Positions 11,784-20,703 of a DNA stretch of 43,342 nt are shown one piece after another. The notes beneath the pieces are model-generated. The model saw nothing but the letters and a program-made list of their open reading frames with translations, searched no databases and had not been told where the DNA came from. Positions within the stretch are counted from its first letter, which is position 1. The number at the start of each line of letters is the position of its first letter. Source of the stretch: Dehalococcoidia bacterium (GTDB lineage Bacteria > Chloroflexota > Dehalococcoidia > GIF9 > UBA5629). The stretch is taken from positions 1 to 43,342 of the forward strand of contig JAFGHL010000022.1 of the NCBI GenBank assembly GCA_016930155.1, in the 5' to 3' direction. A program made the position numbers and the translations under genes.

Positions 11784-13364
11784 GGATAAATCGGGCTGGT
11801 CTATGGGTCTGCCTATACGGAGATTATTAATTGCCTTCGGCAGGGCCGGCAGCAGGTCAGTGGCAAGCATGCCAGCGTCGCCCATCTCTCTCTTAACCAT
11901 TTCGCCTGCTGCTGCGTGCAGGTAGACTCCCAGGACGGCGGCGTCGAATAGCGGCATACCCTGTCCGGCCAGTCCGGCGATAGCGCCGGCCAGTACGTCG
12001 CCCGTGCCTGCGGTTGCCAGCCCGGCGCTGGCATAGTCACTTATGCTTACCCTGCCCGCAGGATCCGCGATGATGGTATAGGCCCCTTTGAGCACGACGA
12101 TCTTGGCCCATTGCGCAGCGGCTTTGCGACACATCTCCAGCCTGTTTCCTTGCAGCTTCTCTATGGACAGGCCCATCAGCCTGGACATCTCACCGGCGTG
12201 CGGTGTGACAACCGTGTCGGCAGGAAGCTGTTTCCACCACCCCTCCATGCCCGCAACGATGTTAAGCGCATCGGCGTCAAGTACCAGCGTGGGCGGATTT
12301 TGCGGCAGGCCCGCCAGCACATTTCGCACGAAATCCCTGGTATGTGGATGTTGTCCCAACCCGCAGCCCATCAGCAGCACCCTGTAATACGGCAGTATAC
12401 TTAGAATAGCAGAAGAAGCTTTGACCGAGAGTGTTCCCTTTGCAGTTTCCGGCAGCGGCGCATAGGTGACCTCGGTTAGCTTTGAAGCAAGTATCGGCTG
12501 CAGGCTTTTGGCCGTTGACAGCGTGACCACGCCCGCTCCAACGCGGGCGGCGCCCATGCAGGCCAGGTAGGCGGCTCCTATGTAGTTTTCCGATCCAACG
12601 ACAGCGAGCACTCTTCCGAATGTGCCCTTGTTGGCGCTGGCCGGTCGCGTCGGGAGTGCGGATCGCGCCCACGCTGCAGTGATCAGGCCGGTTTTTATAT
12701 TCCGGCTCAATCTCTCGGGTATTCCGATATCGGCAACAACAACTTTCCCTGCCATCCCTGCGCCCGGGAAGCTAAAGAGGCCGGGTTTGGGAAGGCCCAG
12801 CGTTACCGTCAGGTCTGTTTTTATGCAGCTCTGATCCACGGCGCCGGTATCCGCATTCATTCCCGTTGGGATATCGATGGCCACAGCAGTAAGCTGTGGC
12901 CGCTGCTGTTTCTCAAGGTTGATCCTGTCGAGTATTTCTTTAAACCTGCCTTCGAGAGGACGGGCGCGCCCTGTGCCCAGTATTCCATCGATCACTATCT
13001 CCGCTGTTGACAGGACATTTTTCAGTTTGGCGTACCTGACATCCCTGTGCATAAAAATCAGGGGAATGCCGTGCTGCTTCGCCAGGGCAAGGTTTTTATC
13101 TTCGGGCGTTCTGTCACTCAATAAATAGATGCTTACGTCCGCACCCCACTCATGAAGGTATCTTGCCGCCACCAGTGCGTCGCCTCCATTATTGCCCGTC
13201 CCAACCAGCACAAGGACGATTCTCCCCGCTATATAATTTACGAAACCGCGGGTCTCTTCAGCCACAGCCCGCCCGGCGTTCTCCATGAGGAGAGATGTGG
13301 ATATGCCGGATTGGGCCGCCCTGTGGTCTATAGCCCTCATTTGATCGGAAGTCACAATTTTCAT
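11772..13364 (-). CDS. nnr: Bifunctional NAD(P)H-hydrate epimerase / ADP-dependent NAD(P)H-hydrate dehydratase
   Basis: MKIVTSDQMRAIDHRAAQSG, GTGNNGGDALVAARYL (epimerase); LDADALNIVAG, VTPHAGEMSRL, GTGDVLAGAIAGLAGQG (dehydratase); the ATG at 13364 overlaps the upstream TGA (ATGA). Confidence 0.94.
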   Translation of the reverse strand: MKIVTSDQMRAIDHRAAQSGISTSLLMENAGRAVAEETRGFVNYIAGRIVLVLVGTGNNGGDALVAARYLHEWGADVSIYLLSDRTPEDKNLALAKQHGIPLIFMHRDVRYAKLKNVLSTAEIVIDGILGTGRARPLEGRFKEILDRINLEKQQRPQLTAVAIDIPTGMNADTGAVDQSCIKTDLTVTLGLPKPGLFSFPGAGMAGKVVVADIGIPERLSRNIKTGLITAAWARSALPTRPASANKGTFGRVLAVVGSENYIGAAYLACMGAARVGAGVVTLSTAKSLQPILASKLTEVTYAPLPETAKGTLSVKASSAILSILPYYRVLLMGCGLGQHPHTRDFVRNVLAGLPQNPPTLVLDADALNIVAGMEGWWKQLPADTVVTPHAGEMSRLMGLSIEKLQGNRLEMCRKAAAQWAKIVVLKGAYTIIADPAGRVSISDYASAGLATAGTGDVLAGAIAGLAGQGMPLFDAAVLGVYLHAAAGEMVKREMGDAGMLATDLLPALPKAINNLRIGRPIDQPDLSGRS

Positions 13365-13864
13365 CGGCTTACTCCTTGCTCCGGCGGCCGTTCCTCCGCG
13401 CTTAACTCCTCCAGCTTCCTGTGCATGGCAGCCCAGTGCGTACCTCGCCAGTAGATTCGTCCGCAGATAGGGCATTGCATATACTGATCCTGAAGGTTGT
13501 AAACCCTCTCAGGCACCGAGCCGTTCACATCGCTTTTCTCTCTGCTGGAAAGCTCGGCGTTGCATTCCAGGCAGCGAGAAAAAGGTTTGTAATCCCGGTC
13601 GATGCTCAGCGCCGAAATGGCTGACCGCATCTGGGCGGCAGGATCGTCACCTGAGACAAGCAAAGCCCTTACGCGGCCGCTCGCTACAGCCCGCCTTTTC
13701 ATGAACTCGGTGTCGCGGGTGATAACGGTCCTTCCCTGTGCCAGAGCCAGCTTGACCATGCTTCCATCGTCTGGCCCGTTGAAGAAGAGCGTATCGTACC
13801 CCATCATACGCAGCCATCTGGCGAGCTTGCCCGCGTTGGCATCCACGATAAACCGCTGTTCCAC
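13361..13864 (-). CDS. Mut7-C RNase-domain protein (PIN-like domain plus C-terminal zinc ribbon)
   Basis: FIVDANAGKLARWLRMMGYDTLF, TVITRDTEF, two CxxC pairs (CLEC, CPIC). Confidence 0.87.
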   Translation of the reverse strand: MEQRFIVDANAGKLARWLRMMGYDTLFFNGPDDGSMVKLALAQGRTVITRDTEFMKRRAVASGRVRALLVSGDDPAAQMRSAISALSIDRDYKPFSRCLECNAELSSREKSDVNGSVPERVYNLQDQYMQCPICGRIYWRGTHWAAMHRKLEELSAEERPPEQGVSR

Positions 13865-13889
13865 GTTCCAATTAAATTTTAGGGCCTAA

Positions 13890-14576
13890 TCAATCCGCCC
13901 GCAAGGGATTGAAATCGGTGCCGTAGTCATAGGTATCGAGGTTCTCGGCCTTTTTAAGATACCTGACCAGTGTGTAAGTCAATGGCGTAGCCAGGATTTC
14001 ATAACAGATTTTAAACAGCCAGTGCCAGAATATCATGGATAGAATGATCGAGGGCGGAAGCACTCCCCAGAAGCCGATGAGAAGTACGATGGCCGTATCG
14101 ACCGCTTCACCGGCTACGGTAGATGCAATTGTGCGCGTCCACAGCCATCTCCCTTTGGTTAACATCTTCATGCGGGCCATAATGTAGGAATTCACAAACT
14201 CCCCGGCCAGGTAAGCGATAAAAGAGGCAATCAGGAAACGGGGAGTATTGCCCAGTATCCGTTCATAGGCGGCCTGCGCATCGAATACCGATGAGGCTGG
14301 CAGGATGCCCACCAGACAGATGGCGATGACCATCAGCAGGTTACAGAAAAAGCCCAGCCAGATGACGCGCCTGGCCTGGCTGTAACCGTATACCTCGGTC
14401 AACACATCCCCGAAGATGTAGCTGAGAGGGAAGATTACAACGGCTGCCGGGAGGGTGAGGCCGAAAAGCTCGATCTGCTTAACGATCAGGATGTTGGAAG
14501 CCAGAAGACATGTGATGAAGAGCGCTGTGATGAAAACGAACCTGTACGAGTAAGATAATCCCTTGGTTGCTCCCAT
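13890..14576 (-). CDS. YhhQ-family queuosine precursor transporter (VUT family)
   Basis: FPLSYIFGDVLTEVYGYSQARRVIWLGF, FLIASFIAYLAGEFVNSYIMARMK; multi-TM. Confidence 0.9.
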   Translation of the reverse strand: MGATKGLSYSYRFVFITALFITCLLASNILIVKQIELFGLTLPAAVVIFPLSYIFGDVLTEVYGYSQARRVIWLGFFCNLLMVIAICLVGILPASSVFDAQAAYERILGNTPRFLIASFIAYLAGEFVNSYIMARMKMLTKGRWLWTRTIASTVAGEAVDTAIVLLIGFWGVLPPSIILSMIFWHWLFKICYEILATPLTYTLVRYLKKAENLDTYDYGTDFNPLRAD

Positions 14577-14586
14577 GCGGCTGCAC

Positions 14587-15540
14587 CTAAATCCAGTTCT
14601 TGCGATGGAAGTACCATAACATCGCGCCCGCGGTAACCATCATGAAACCGATTACCACGATGAAAGTGAGGAAGTCGCCCGCTCCGTTTCCTCCCGGCAG
14701 GTGAACATTCATCCCGTAGATGCTGGCAATCAGGGTGGCCGGCGCCATCATTGCCATGACGATGGTCAGCACCCGCATAACCTCCTGGATGCGATGCGAA
14801 GTGAGCCAGTTGCTGGTATCCGCCAGCCCGTCCACAACCTCCTTGCAGTCTTCCAGCCCGTCCCAGATCTTGCGGATATGGTCTGCTATGTCGCCGAAAT
14901 ACACATCCTGGTCTTCTTTGAAAAACGGGTATTTCTCCTTTTCCAGCTCCTCCACCACCGATATCTGAGGGTGGATGATGCGGCGGAATGAGATCAGGTC
15001 CCGGCGTATCATGGAGATTTCTCTCACCGTCTCGGGAACGGCGCGTGAGAATATCAGGTCCTCGATCTTATCGACATTGTCCTCGATCCTGTCCAGGATG
15101 GGGAAACAGTAGTTTACCAGGCGGTCAAGCAATTGATAGAAAAGGAAGCTGGCGCTGCGGCCCATGTATTTCTGGCGTACGTTTTCATCAATTAGACACT
15201 CATTGAACAGCTTGGAGAGCGGCTTGAGGTCACCCTTGTGGCTGGTGACTACGAAGTTCTCACCTATGAAGATGTCAAGCTCGCTGGGCGTGGTCACGCG
15301 ATTGGTCTTATCGAAAACGGGGAAGTGCAGGACGATGAAGAGATATGATTCGTAGTCATCTATTTTCGGTCGCTGGTTGCGGCTGAGCACGTCATCCAGC
15401 GCCAGTGTGTGAAAATGGAAGTTGTCGGCCAGGTATTGAGCCTCGCGTTCGGTGGCTTTTTCAATGTAGTACCAGGTCAGCTTGCCGTTGCAGCAGACCG
15501 AGTTGATATTATATGAATCTGTCGAGGCTGTGATTTGCAT
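14587..15540 (-). CDS. corA: CorA-family Mg2+/Co2+ transporter
   Basis: C-terminal YGMNVHLPGG (GMN motif) between two TM helices; the ATG at 15540 (MQITAST) is favoured over the ORF-track start. Confidence 0.93.
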   Translation of the reverse strand: MQITASTDSYNINSVCCNGKLTWYYIEKATEREAQYLADNFHFHTLALDDVLSRNQRPKIDDYESYLFIVLHFPVFDKTNRVTTPSELDIFIGENFVVTSHKGDLKPLSKLFNECLIDENVRQKYMGRSASFLFYQLLDRLVNYCFPILDRIEDNVDKIEDLIFSRAVPETVREISMIRRDLISFRRIIHPQISVVEELEKEKYPFFKEDQDVYFGDIADHIRKIWDGLEDCKEVVDGLADTSNWLTSHRIQEVMRVLTIVMAMMAPATLIASIYGMNVHLPGGNGAGDFLTFIVVIGFMMVTAGAMLWYFHRKNWI

Positions 15541-15638
15541 TGTTTTTACCGCGCCGTTATACCGTTGACCGTTTGTGGGCGACAACTTGTAATTATAAAT
15601 CTTCCGCGGTTTTATTTACAGCTTGCACGGTAGACGAC

Positions 15639-15667
15639 TTGTAATCGGAATTGTAAACAGCTATATT
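15639..15667 (+). promoter_or_regulatory. Candidate sigma70-type promoter for the aldolase-pyk-pfkB operon, possibly leaderless
   Basis: TTGTAA (15639-15644) - 17 nt - TATATT (15662-15667), 7 nt before ATG at 15675. Confidence 0.5.
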
Positions 15668-15674
15668 GATTAAC

Positions 15675-16685
15675 ATGATGAGTGTAAATAACAGACAGAT
15701 ATCCATCGGAAAAATCAGGGGGTTGCAACAGATAGCGACGCCCTCGGGGTTGCTCGTCATGTGCGCCATGGACCATCGATCCGGGCTTGTCAGCATGATG
15801 GAGGGGTCGCAGCATGAAGCTCCCAATTATAGTGAGATTGTTCAGCTGAAGCTGGATATGTGCTCCGCGCTGGGGCTGTACTCCAGCGGAATATTGCTCG
15901 ATCCGGAATACGGGGCTGCCCATTGCATAGCGGGTGGCTCTTTGCGAGGGCAGACCGGGCTGCTGGTCAGCATCGAGGCCACTGGATACCAGAAGGATCC
16001 CACCGGGCGGCTTACCGCACTGCTGAAGGACTGGGGCGTGGAGAAGATCAAACGCATGGGCGCATCGGCGGTTAAGATTCTGGTTTACTACAGACCGGAT
16101 ATCACCAAACTGGCAAAGAAGCAGCTTAAAATGATTGCCAAAGTCGCAGCAGACTGTATTAAACACGACATTCCGCTGCTGGTCGAACCCAAGACCTACC
16201 GGGTCGAAGGGGAGACCATGGATTCCGCCGAATTTGCCCGCAATTTGCCTCAGATGGTGATCGAGACGGCGCGGCAGATCACCGCCCTGCCGATCGATGT
16301 GTTGAAGGCCGAGTTTCCTGCGGATATGAAATATGATCAAGACACCGTCAAGCTGGCCGGATATTGCAGGCAGCTTGACGGGGCGTCATCCGTACCCTGG
16401 GTTATTCTCAGTGCAGGAGTGGACTTTGACACATTCAAACAGCAGGTAACCATTGCCTGCCAGGCCGGCGCCTCCGGGTTTTTAGGCGGGCGCGCCATAT
16501 GGCAGGAGGCAACTGAGATGGCGTCGAGAGATAGCAGGATCAACTTCTTATCAGGGATTGCTGCCAAACGGATGCAGGAGCTGGGTGAGGTGGCGGCACG
16601 CTATGCCCGGCCCTGGTACGGCAAGTTTGGCCTGAGCGCAGAAAAACTGGCGGATACGGATGCGGACTGGTACCGCAGGTATTAG
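15675..16685 (+). CDS. LacD-like class I aldolase (tagatose 1,6-bisphosphate aldolase family; substrate uncertain)
   Basis: CAMDHRSGLVSMM, LLVEPKTY, PIDVLKAEFPAD (Schiff-base Lys context), SAGVDFDTFKQQV, GASGFLGGRAIWQEA. Confidence 0.85.
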   Translation: MMSVNNRQISIGKIRGLQQIATPSGLLVMCAMDHRSGLVSMMEGSQHEAPNYSEIVQLKLDMCSALGLYSSGILLDPEYGAAHCIAGGSLRGQTGLLVSIEATGYQKDPTGRLTALLKDWGVEKIKRMGASAVKILVYYRPDITKLAKKQLKMIAKVAADCIKHDIPLLVEPKTYRVEGETMDSAEFARNLPQMVIETARQITALPIDVLKAEFPADMKYDQDTVKLAGYCRQLDGASSVPWVILSAGVDFDTFKQQVTIACQAGASGFLGGRAIWQEATEMASRDSRINFLSGIAAKRMQELGEVAARYARPWYGKFGLSAEKLADTDADWYRRY

Positions 16686-16693
16686 GTTTCGAG

Positions 16694-18136
16694 ATGGCCA
16701 ATTTACCGAAGCAGGCTCTGACCCTGCGAAAAACTAAAATCGTTTGCACTATCGGCCCCAGCAGCATAGTTCCTCCTGTGATCGGTCAACTGCTTGAGGC
16801 CGGGATGAACGTCGCTCGCATCAACGCATCTCATGGCACTGTTGAAGAGCATGCCGAGTATCTTCAACTGCTGCGTCTCGAAGCGAAGAAGCTGAAGTTG
16901 TCGCCGGCAATGCTGCTTGACCTGCCCGGTCCGAAGGACCGCACGGGCAAGGTCAAGAAGGGGGGTATCAGGCTTAGAGAGGGCGCTGATTACATTTTGA
17001 CAACGAGGGACGTGCTCGGGAATGAATCGCAGGTCTCGGTCGATCTGCCCGACCTCCCCAATCATGTGAAACTGGGACAGACCATTTTGCTGGATGACGG
17101 ATTGATCAGCTTGAAGGTTGAATCAATCAGCGCCGATTCAGTTAAATGCAAGGTGGTCACAGGTGGCAGGCTGTTCGACAACAAGGGTATCGCTGTGCCC
17201 GGCGTGACATGGGATATCGATGCTGTCACAGAGGAGGATTGGCGTCATCTTGAGTTCGCTGTTGCTCAGGACGTCGATTTTGTCGGACTGTCCTTCGTGC
17301 GTAGCGCCGAAGACGTGATAAGGGTGAGGGAATTCCTGGTGGAGAGGGGATCGACTGCCAAGATAATTGCCAAGATCGAACGCCTCGAAGGGCTGAATAA
17401 TTTCGATTCAATACTTGAAGCTGCGGACGGCGTCATGGTGGCGCGTGGCGATCTGGGTGTACAAATACCAATACAGCGAGTACCGATTGTACAGAAAGAC
17501 CTTATTCGAAAATGCAACCACGCGGGTAAACCCGTTATTGTGGCAACTCAGATGCTGGAGTCGATGGTGGATTCTCCCATGCCCACACGCGCTGAAGCTA
17601 CCGATGTAGCCAACGCTATCTTCGATGGCACGGATGCCATCATGCTCTCAGAAGAGACGGCTATCGGGCAATATCCCATCGAGACTGTGAAAATGATGTC
17701 GCTCATAGCACTTGAAGCTGAGAACGCTCTGCCCTACGATGAAAATATGGCCAGCCGCGGCAAGTACCTTCAACCGCTGACGGATGATGCCATCAGCTAT
17801 GCTGCCTGCCATACGGCACGCCAGCTGGGAGCCAGGGCCATTATCGCTTATACGGCTTCGGGAAGCACCGCCAGGCGGGTATCGAAATACCGTCCGCGCA
17901 CGCCGATACTGGCCGTTACCGCCATAGAGTCCATACGCAGGCAGTTATCACTTTCATGGGGCGTGACAGCCCTCAAAATTCGTGAGCCTGAACTGGTAGT
18001 GAATATGTTTACGGAGGCCGCCGATGCCGGGCGTAAATGCGGTCTTTGCTCCGCGGGAGACCTGGTGGTGGTGACCGCAGGAGTGCCAATGGGTAAATCC
18101 GGCACTACCAACATGCTTAAAGTCGAGAAAATTTGA
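16694..18136 (+). CDS. pyk: Pyruvate kinase
   Basis: LRKTKIVCTIGPSS, MNVARINASHGT, LDLPGPKDRTGK, DGVMVARGDLGVQIP, VIVATQMLESMVDSPMPTRAEATDVANAIFDGTDAIMLSEETAIG. Confidence 0.97.
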   Translation: MANLPKQALTLRKTKIVCTIGPSSIVPPVIGQLLEAGMNVARINASHGTVEEHAEYLQLLRLEAKKLKLSPAMLLDLPGPKDRTGKVKKGGIRLREGADYILTTRDVLGNESQVSVDLPDLPNHVKLGQTILLDDGLISLKVESISADSVKCKVVTGGRLFDNKGIAVPGVTWDIDAVTEEDWRHLEFAVAQDVDFVGLSFVRSAEDVIRVREFLVERGSTAKIIAKIERLEGLNNFDSILEAADGVMVARGDLGVQIPIQRVPIVQKDLIRKCNHAGKPVIVATQMLESMVDSPMPTRAEATDVANAIFDGTDAIMLSEETAIGQYPIETVKMMSLIALEAENALPYDENMASRGKYLQPLTDDAISYAACHTARQLGARAIIAYTASGSTARRVSKYRPRTPILAVTAIESIRRQLSLSWGVTALKIREPELVVNMFTEAADAGRKCGLCSAGDLVVVTAGVPMGKSGTTNMLKVEKI

Positions 18137-19072
18137 TTGATTGCGACTGTGACTCTTAATCCATCGCTGGATAGGCATGTGGCGGTGGAGGACCTTATCC
18201 TGGACGATACAAATCGCTGGCTCAGCTACAAACGGGAGTCGGGTGGGAAGGGCATAAACGTTTCCAGGGTGGTAAAGGAGTTGGGTGGTAAAACGATTGC
18301 ATACGGCTTAGTAGGCGGATTCGCCGGCAGGACGCTCAGGGCAATTCTCAAGCAGCAGGGCGTCCCCTACGATTTCACGCCGATTAAGGCTGAGATCAGA
18401 AGCAACTTTATCATCACTGATCTCAAGACCCACTGCCAGACCAGAATTTCTGCGCCCGGCCCCAGGGTATCAGCCGGTGAGCTCAAGAAGCTGATGGCCA
18501 AGGTTATCTCTCTCAAACCCAGGCCCAGCTATATGGTAATGGCCGGCAGCGTGCCGCCGGGCGTACCTTATTACATTTACAGGGACCTCATTCATGACAT
18601 GAAGGCGCTGGGCATCACTACTGTGCTTGATTCTGCCGATCTCTGGTTGCAGGAGGGAATCAAAGCCAAACCCGATGTGGTCAAACCCAACGTGCGGGAG
18701 GCGCAGACCGCCATGGGTGTGGAGCTTACCAGCCAGGAAGACATCGTATCTGCTGTAAAAACCCTGATTCGCAAAGGCATCAATATAGCGGCGATTTCAT
18801 GTGGCAGGGAAGGTATGGTTATCGGCGATAAAAATGCGATTTACAGGGTCGTCCCGCCGAGCGTGGACGTCATGAGCACTGTGGGCGCCGGGGATTCCAG
18901 CGTGGCAGGGCTGGTATTCAAGCTCAGCGGCGGAGGTAGCCTGGAAGAGGCGTCGCGCTTTGCAGTAGCAGCCGGGACGGCGGCCACGATGACGCCCGGA
19001 ACCGAGCTATGCCACAAGCGTGACGTGGAGCTGCTGCTGCCCCTGATAACCGTAGAGAGACTGCCGCTTTAA
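18137..19072 (+). CDS. PfkB-family hexose-phosphate kinase (1-phosphofructokinase / tagatose-6-phosphate kinase type)
   Basis: VTLNPSLDRHVAV, GGKGINVSRVVKELGG, TVGAGDSSVAGLVF; TTG start directly abuts the pyk TGA. Confidence 0.92.
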   Translation: MIATVTLNPSLDRHVAVEDLILDDTNRWLSYKRESGGKGINVSRVVKELGGKTIAYGLVGGFAGRTLRAILKQQGVPYDFTPIKAEIRSNFIITDLKTHCQTRISAPGPRVSAGELKKLMAKVISLKPRPSYMVMAGSVPPGVPYYIYRDLIHDMKALGITTVLDSADLWLQEGIKAKPDVVKPNVREAQTAMGVELTSQEDIVSAVKTLIRKGINIAAISCGREGMVIGDKNAIYRVVPPSVDVMSTVGAGDSSVAGLVFKLSGGGSLEEASRFAVAAGTAATMTPGTELCHKRDVELLLPLITVERLPL

Positions 19073-19081
19073 CCTGCCAAA

Positions 19082-19939
19082 TTATAATGACGTTCTGATT
19101 CCCGCGCTGTTAAAAAAGAAAGTATCGCTGAATTCGTTTGCCAGTATGGCCCCGGATTTCATTCCCGTACAATGTGAGACACCCAGTTTGGATATATTCA
19201 TACTCTTCAGCGCCTGGATCGTCTTATCCATCCGTGTTTTGTCGGCGCTGATGAGATGGGTCCCTCCGATGACGGCGTAGATCGGCCTGACACCTGTGAT
19301 CTTCTGCGCGTGCAGGATCGTATTGATCAATCCCCTGTGCGCACAGCCCAGCAATATGACGAGACCCTTTTCCGTTTTGATGATAAGTGACAGGTCGTCG
19401 GCAAGGGGATCAGGCAGGTATTTTTCCTTCTCTTTAATACAAAGGTTGGCATCGATTGGCTCGAAATCAACGCTGATCTCCACCTCGCCGGTAGTAATAA
19501 TGTTCTCTGTCAGTTTGACAGGTTCACGTGAGAGTTTGAATCGTGCCCCCATTGCTTCCAGTTCGGTTCGTGTGAAGGGAATGCCTATGCTCCTGGCTGG
19601 CAAGCCTTCGATGTAGAAATATTTCTCCTGAAAGATATCAGGATGGCCGATAACCTCGATTTCCTCCTGCCGGTTGCCTGAGCCCTGTATCAGGGCCAGT
19701 ACATCCATAAGTCCGCCGGTATGGTCGTAATGACCATGGCTGAGGACTATTTTATCAATAGTATTTAGTTCGACACTCAACTTATTTGCGTTATCGAGGA
19801 CATGTTGGCTCGGCCCGGTATCGAAAAGAATTCGCATGCCGTCCGCTTCTACCAGTAGGCTCTGCCCCCACTCGCCATATAGGGATGGGCCACCCGCGGT
19901 ATTTTCTACCAGAGTTGTAACCGTTATCGACATCTTCAC
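19082..19939 (-). CDS. MBL-fold metallohydrolase (COG1237-like)
   Basis: IVLSHGHYDHTGGLMDVL (HxHxDH), LLGCAHRGLINTI, VIGGTHL. Confidence 0.88.
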   Translation of the reverse strand: MKMSITVTTLVENTAGGPSLYGEWGQSLLVEADGMRILFDTGPSQHVLDNANKLSVELNTIDKIVLSHGHYDHTGGLMDVLALIQGSGNRQEEIEVIGHPDIFQEKYFYIEGLPARSIGIPFTRTELEAMGARFKLSREPVKLTENIITTGEVEISVDFEPIDANLCIKEKEKYLPDPLADDLSLIIKTEKGLVILLGCAHRGLINTILHAQKITGVRPIYAVIGGTHLISADKTRMDKTIQALKSMNISKLGVSHCTGMKSGAILANEFSDTFFFNSAGIRTSL

Positions 19940-19965
19940 ACTCCTTAATTGTTTATTTATTAGCT

Positions 19966-20670
19966 CTAAATGTTTTTTACAAGTGGTACCAGTTCGTTCA
20001 GGCTCCGCAGCGATGTAGCCATGCCGCCCTCCTGATTGCGATCGAGGTGGAAAGCATTTATACCGATGCTGGCGGGCTCAATGAAATCGAACTGCATGTG
20101 ATCTCCAATATGAATAATCTGCCCCGGGGCTACATCCAGATCACGGCACATGGCGGCCCAGAAATCGGCGGTCTTAACCTGCTGATAATCGGAGGTTGAT
20201 GAGTAGACAGCGTGGAAATTATGTTCGATATCCCGCAGCAGATGCTTTAAAAACGGCCTGGGCGATCCCGACGCCACACTCAACACGAACTTATTTTGCA
20301 GTTGTTTAAGCACATCTTTGGTGTCCGGGTAATACCGTACCCTGGGCTGCAGTTCCTCCATGGCGATATCCGCGTTACCCAGGTCGAAGCGGGTAAACCA
20401 GTACTGGACATCGTACCACTCCAGGCGCTGATCGCCGATGCTGTCATAGGCCTGCCTGACCTTCATTGTCGCCTCTTCAAAGTTTAACCCGTATCTTTTG
20501 GAATAGCGACCCGGTATCAGTTCGAACCAGATGGCGCTGCTGAAGTCTGTTGTAACCAGGGTGCCTTCCACATCAAAAGATACCACGGTGATACCGTTAT
20601 CCTTTTTATGCATGACAAGAGATTTTAGCATTTTGGTCGAGCTCGCGTCACGGCCGGGCAGAATTTTCAT
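19966..20670 (-). CDS. HAD-superfamily hydrolase (start uncertain; 20613 also plausible)
   Basis: VSFDVEGTLVTTD motif I, VASGSPRPFLKHLL, IHIGDHMQFDFIEPASIGINAFHLDR. Confidence 0.87.
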   Translation of the reverse strand: MKILPGRDASSTKMLKSLVMHKKDNGITVVSFDVEGTLVTTDFSSAIWFELIPGRYSKRYGLNFEEATMKVRQAYDSIGDQRLEWYDVQYWFTRFDLGNADIAMEELQPRVRYYPDTKDVLKQLQNKFVLSVASGSPRPFLKHLLRDIEHNFHAVYSSTSDYQQVKTADFWAAMCRDLDVAPGQIIHIGDHMQFDFIEPASIGINAFHLDRNQEGGMATSLRSLNELVPLVKNI

Positions 20671-20703
20671 TGGTGTTGCTTAAGCGATAAAATAAATATC
20701 AAC

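Noticed and set aside
15612-16340. 242-aa minus-strand ORF
   Set aside because: Antisense to the LacD-like aldolase; no domain recognised.
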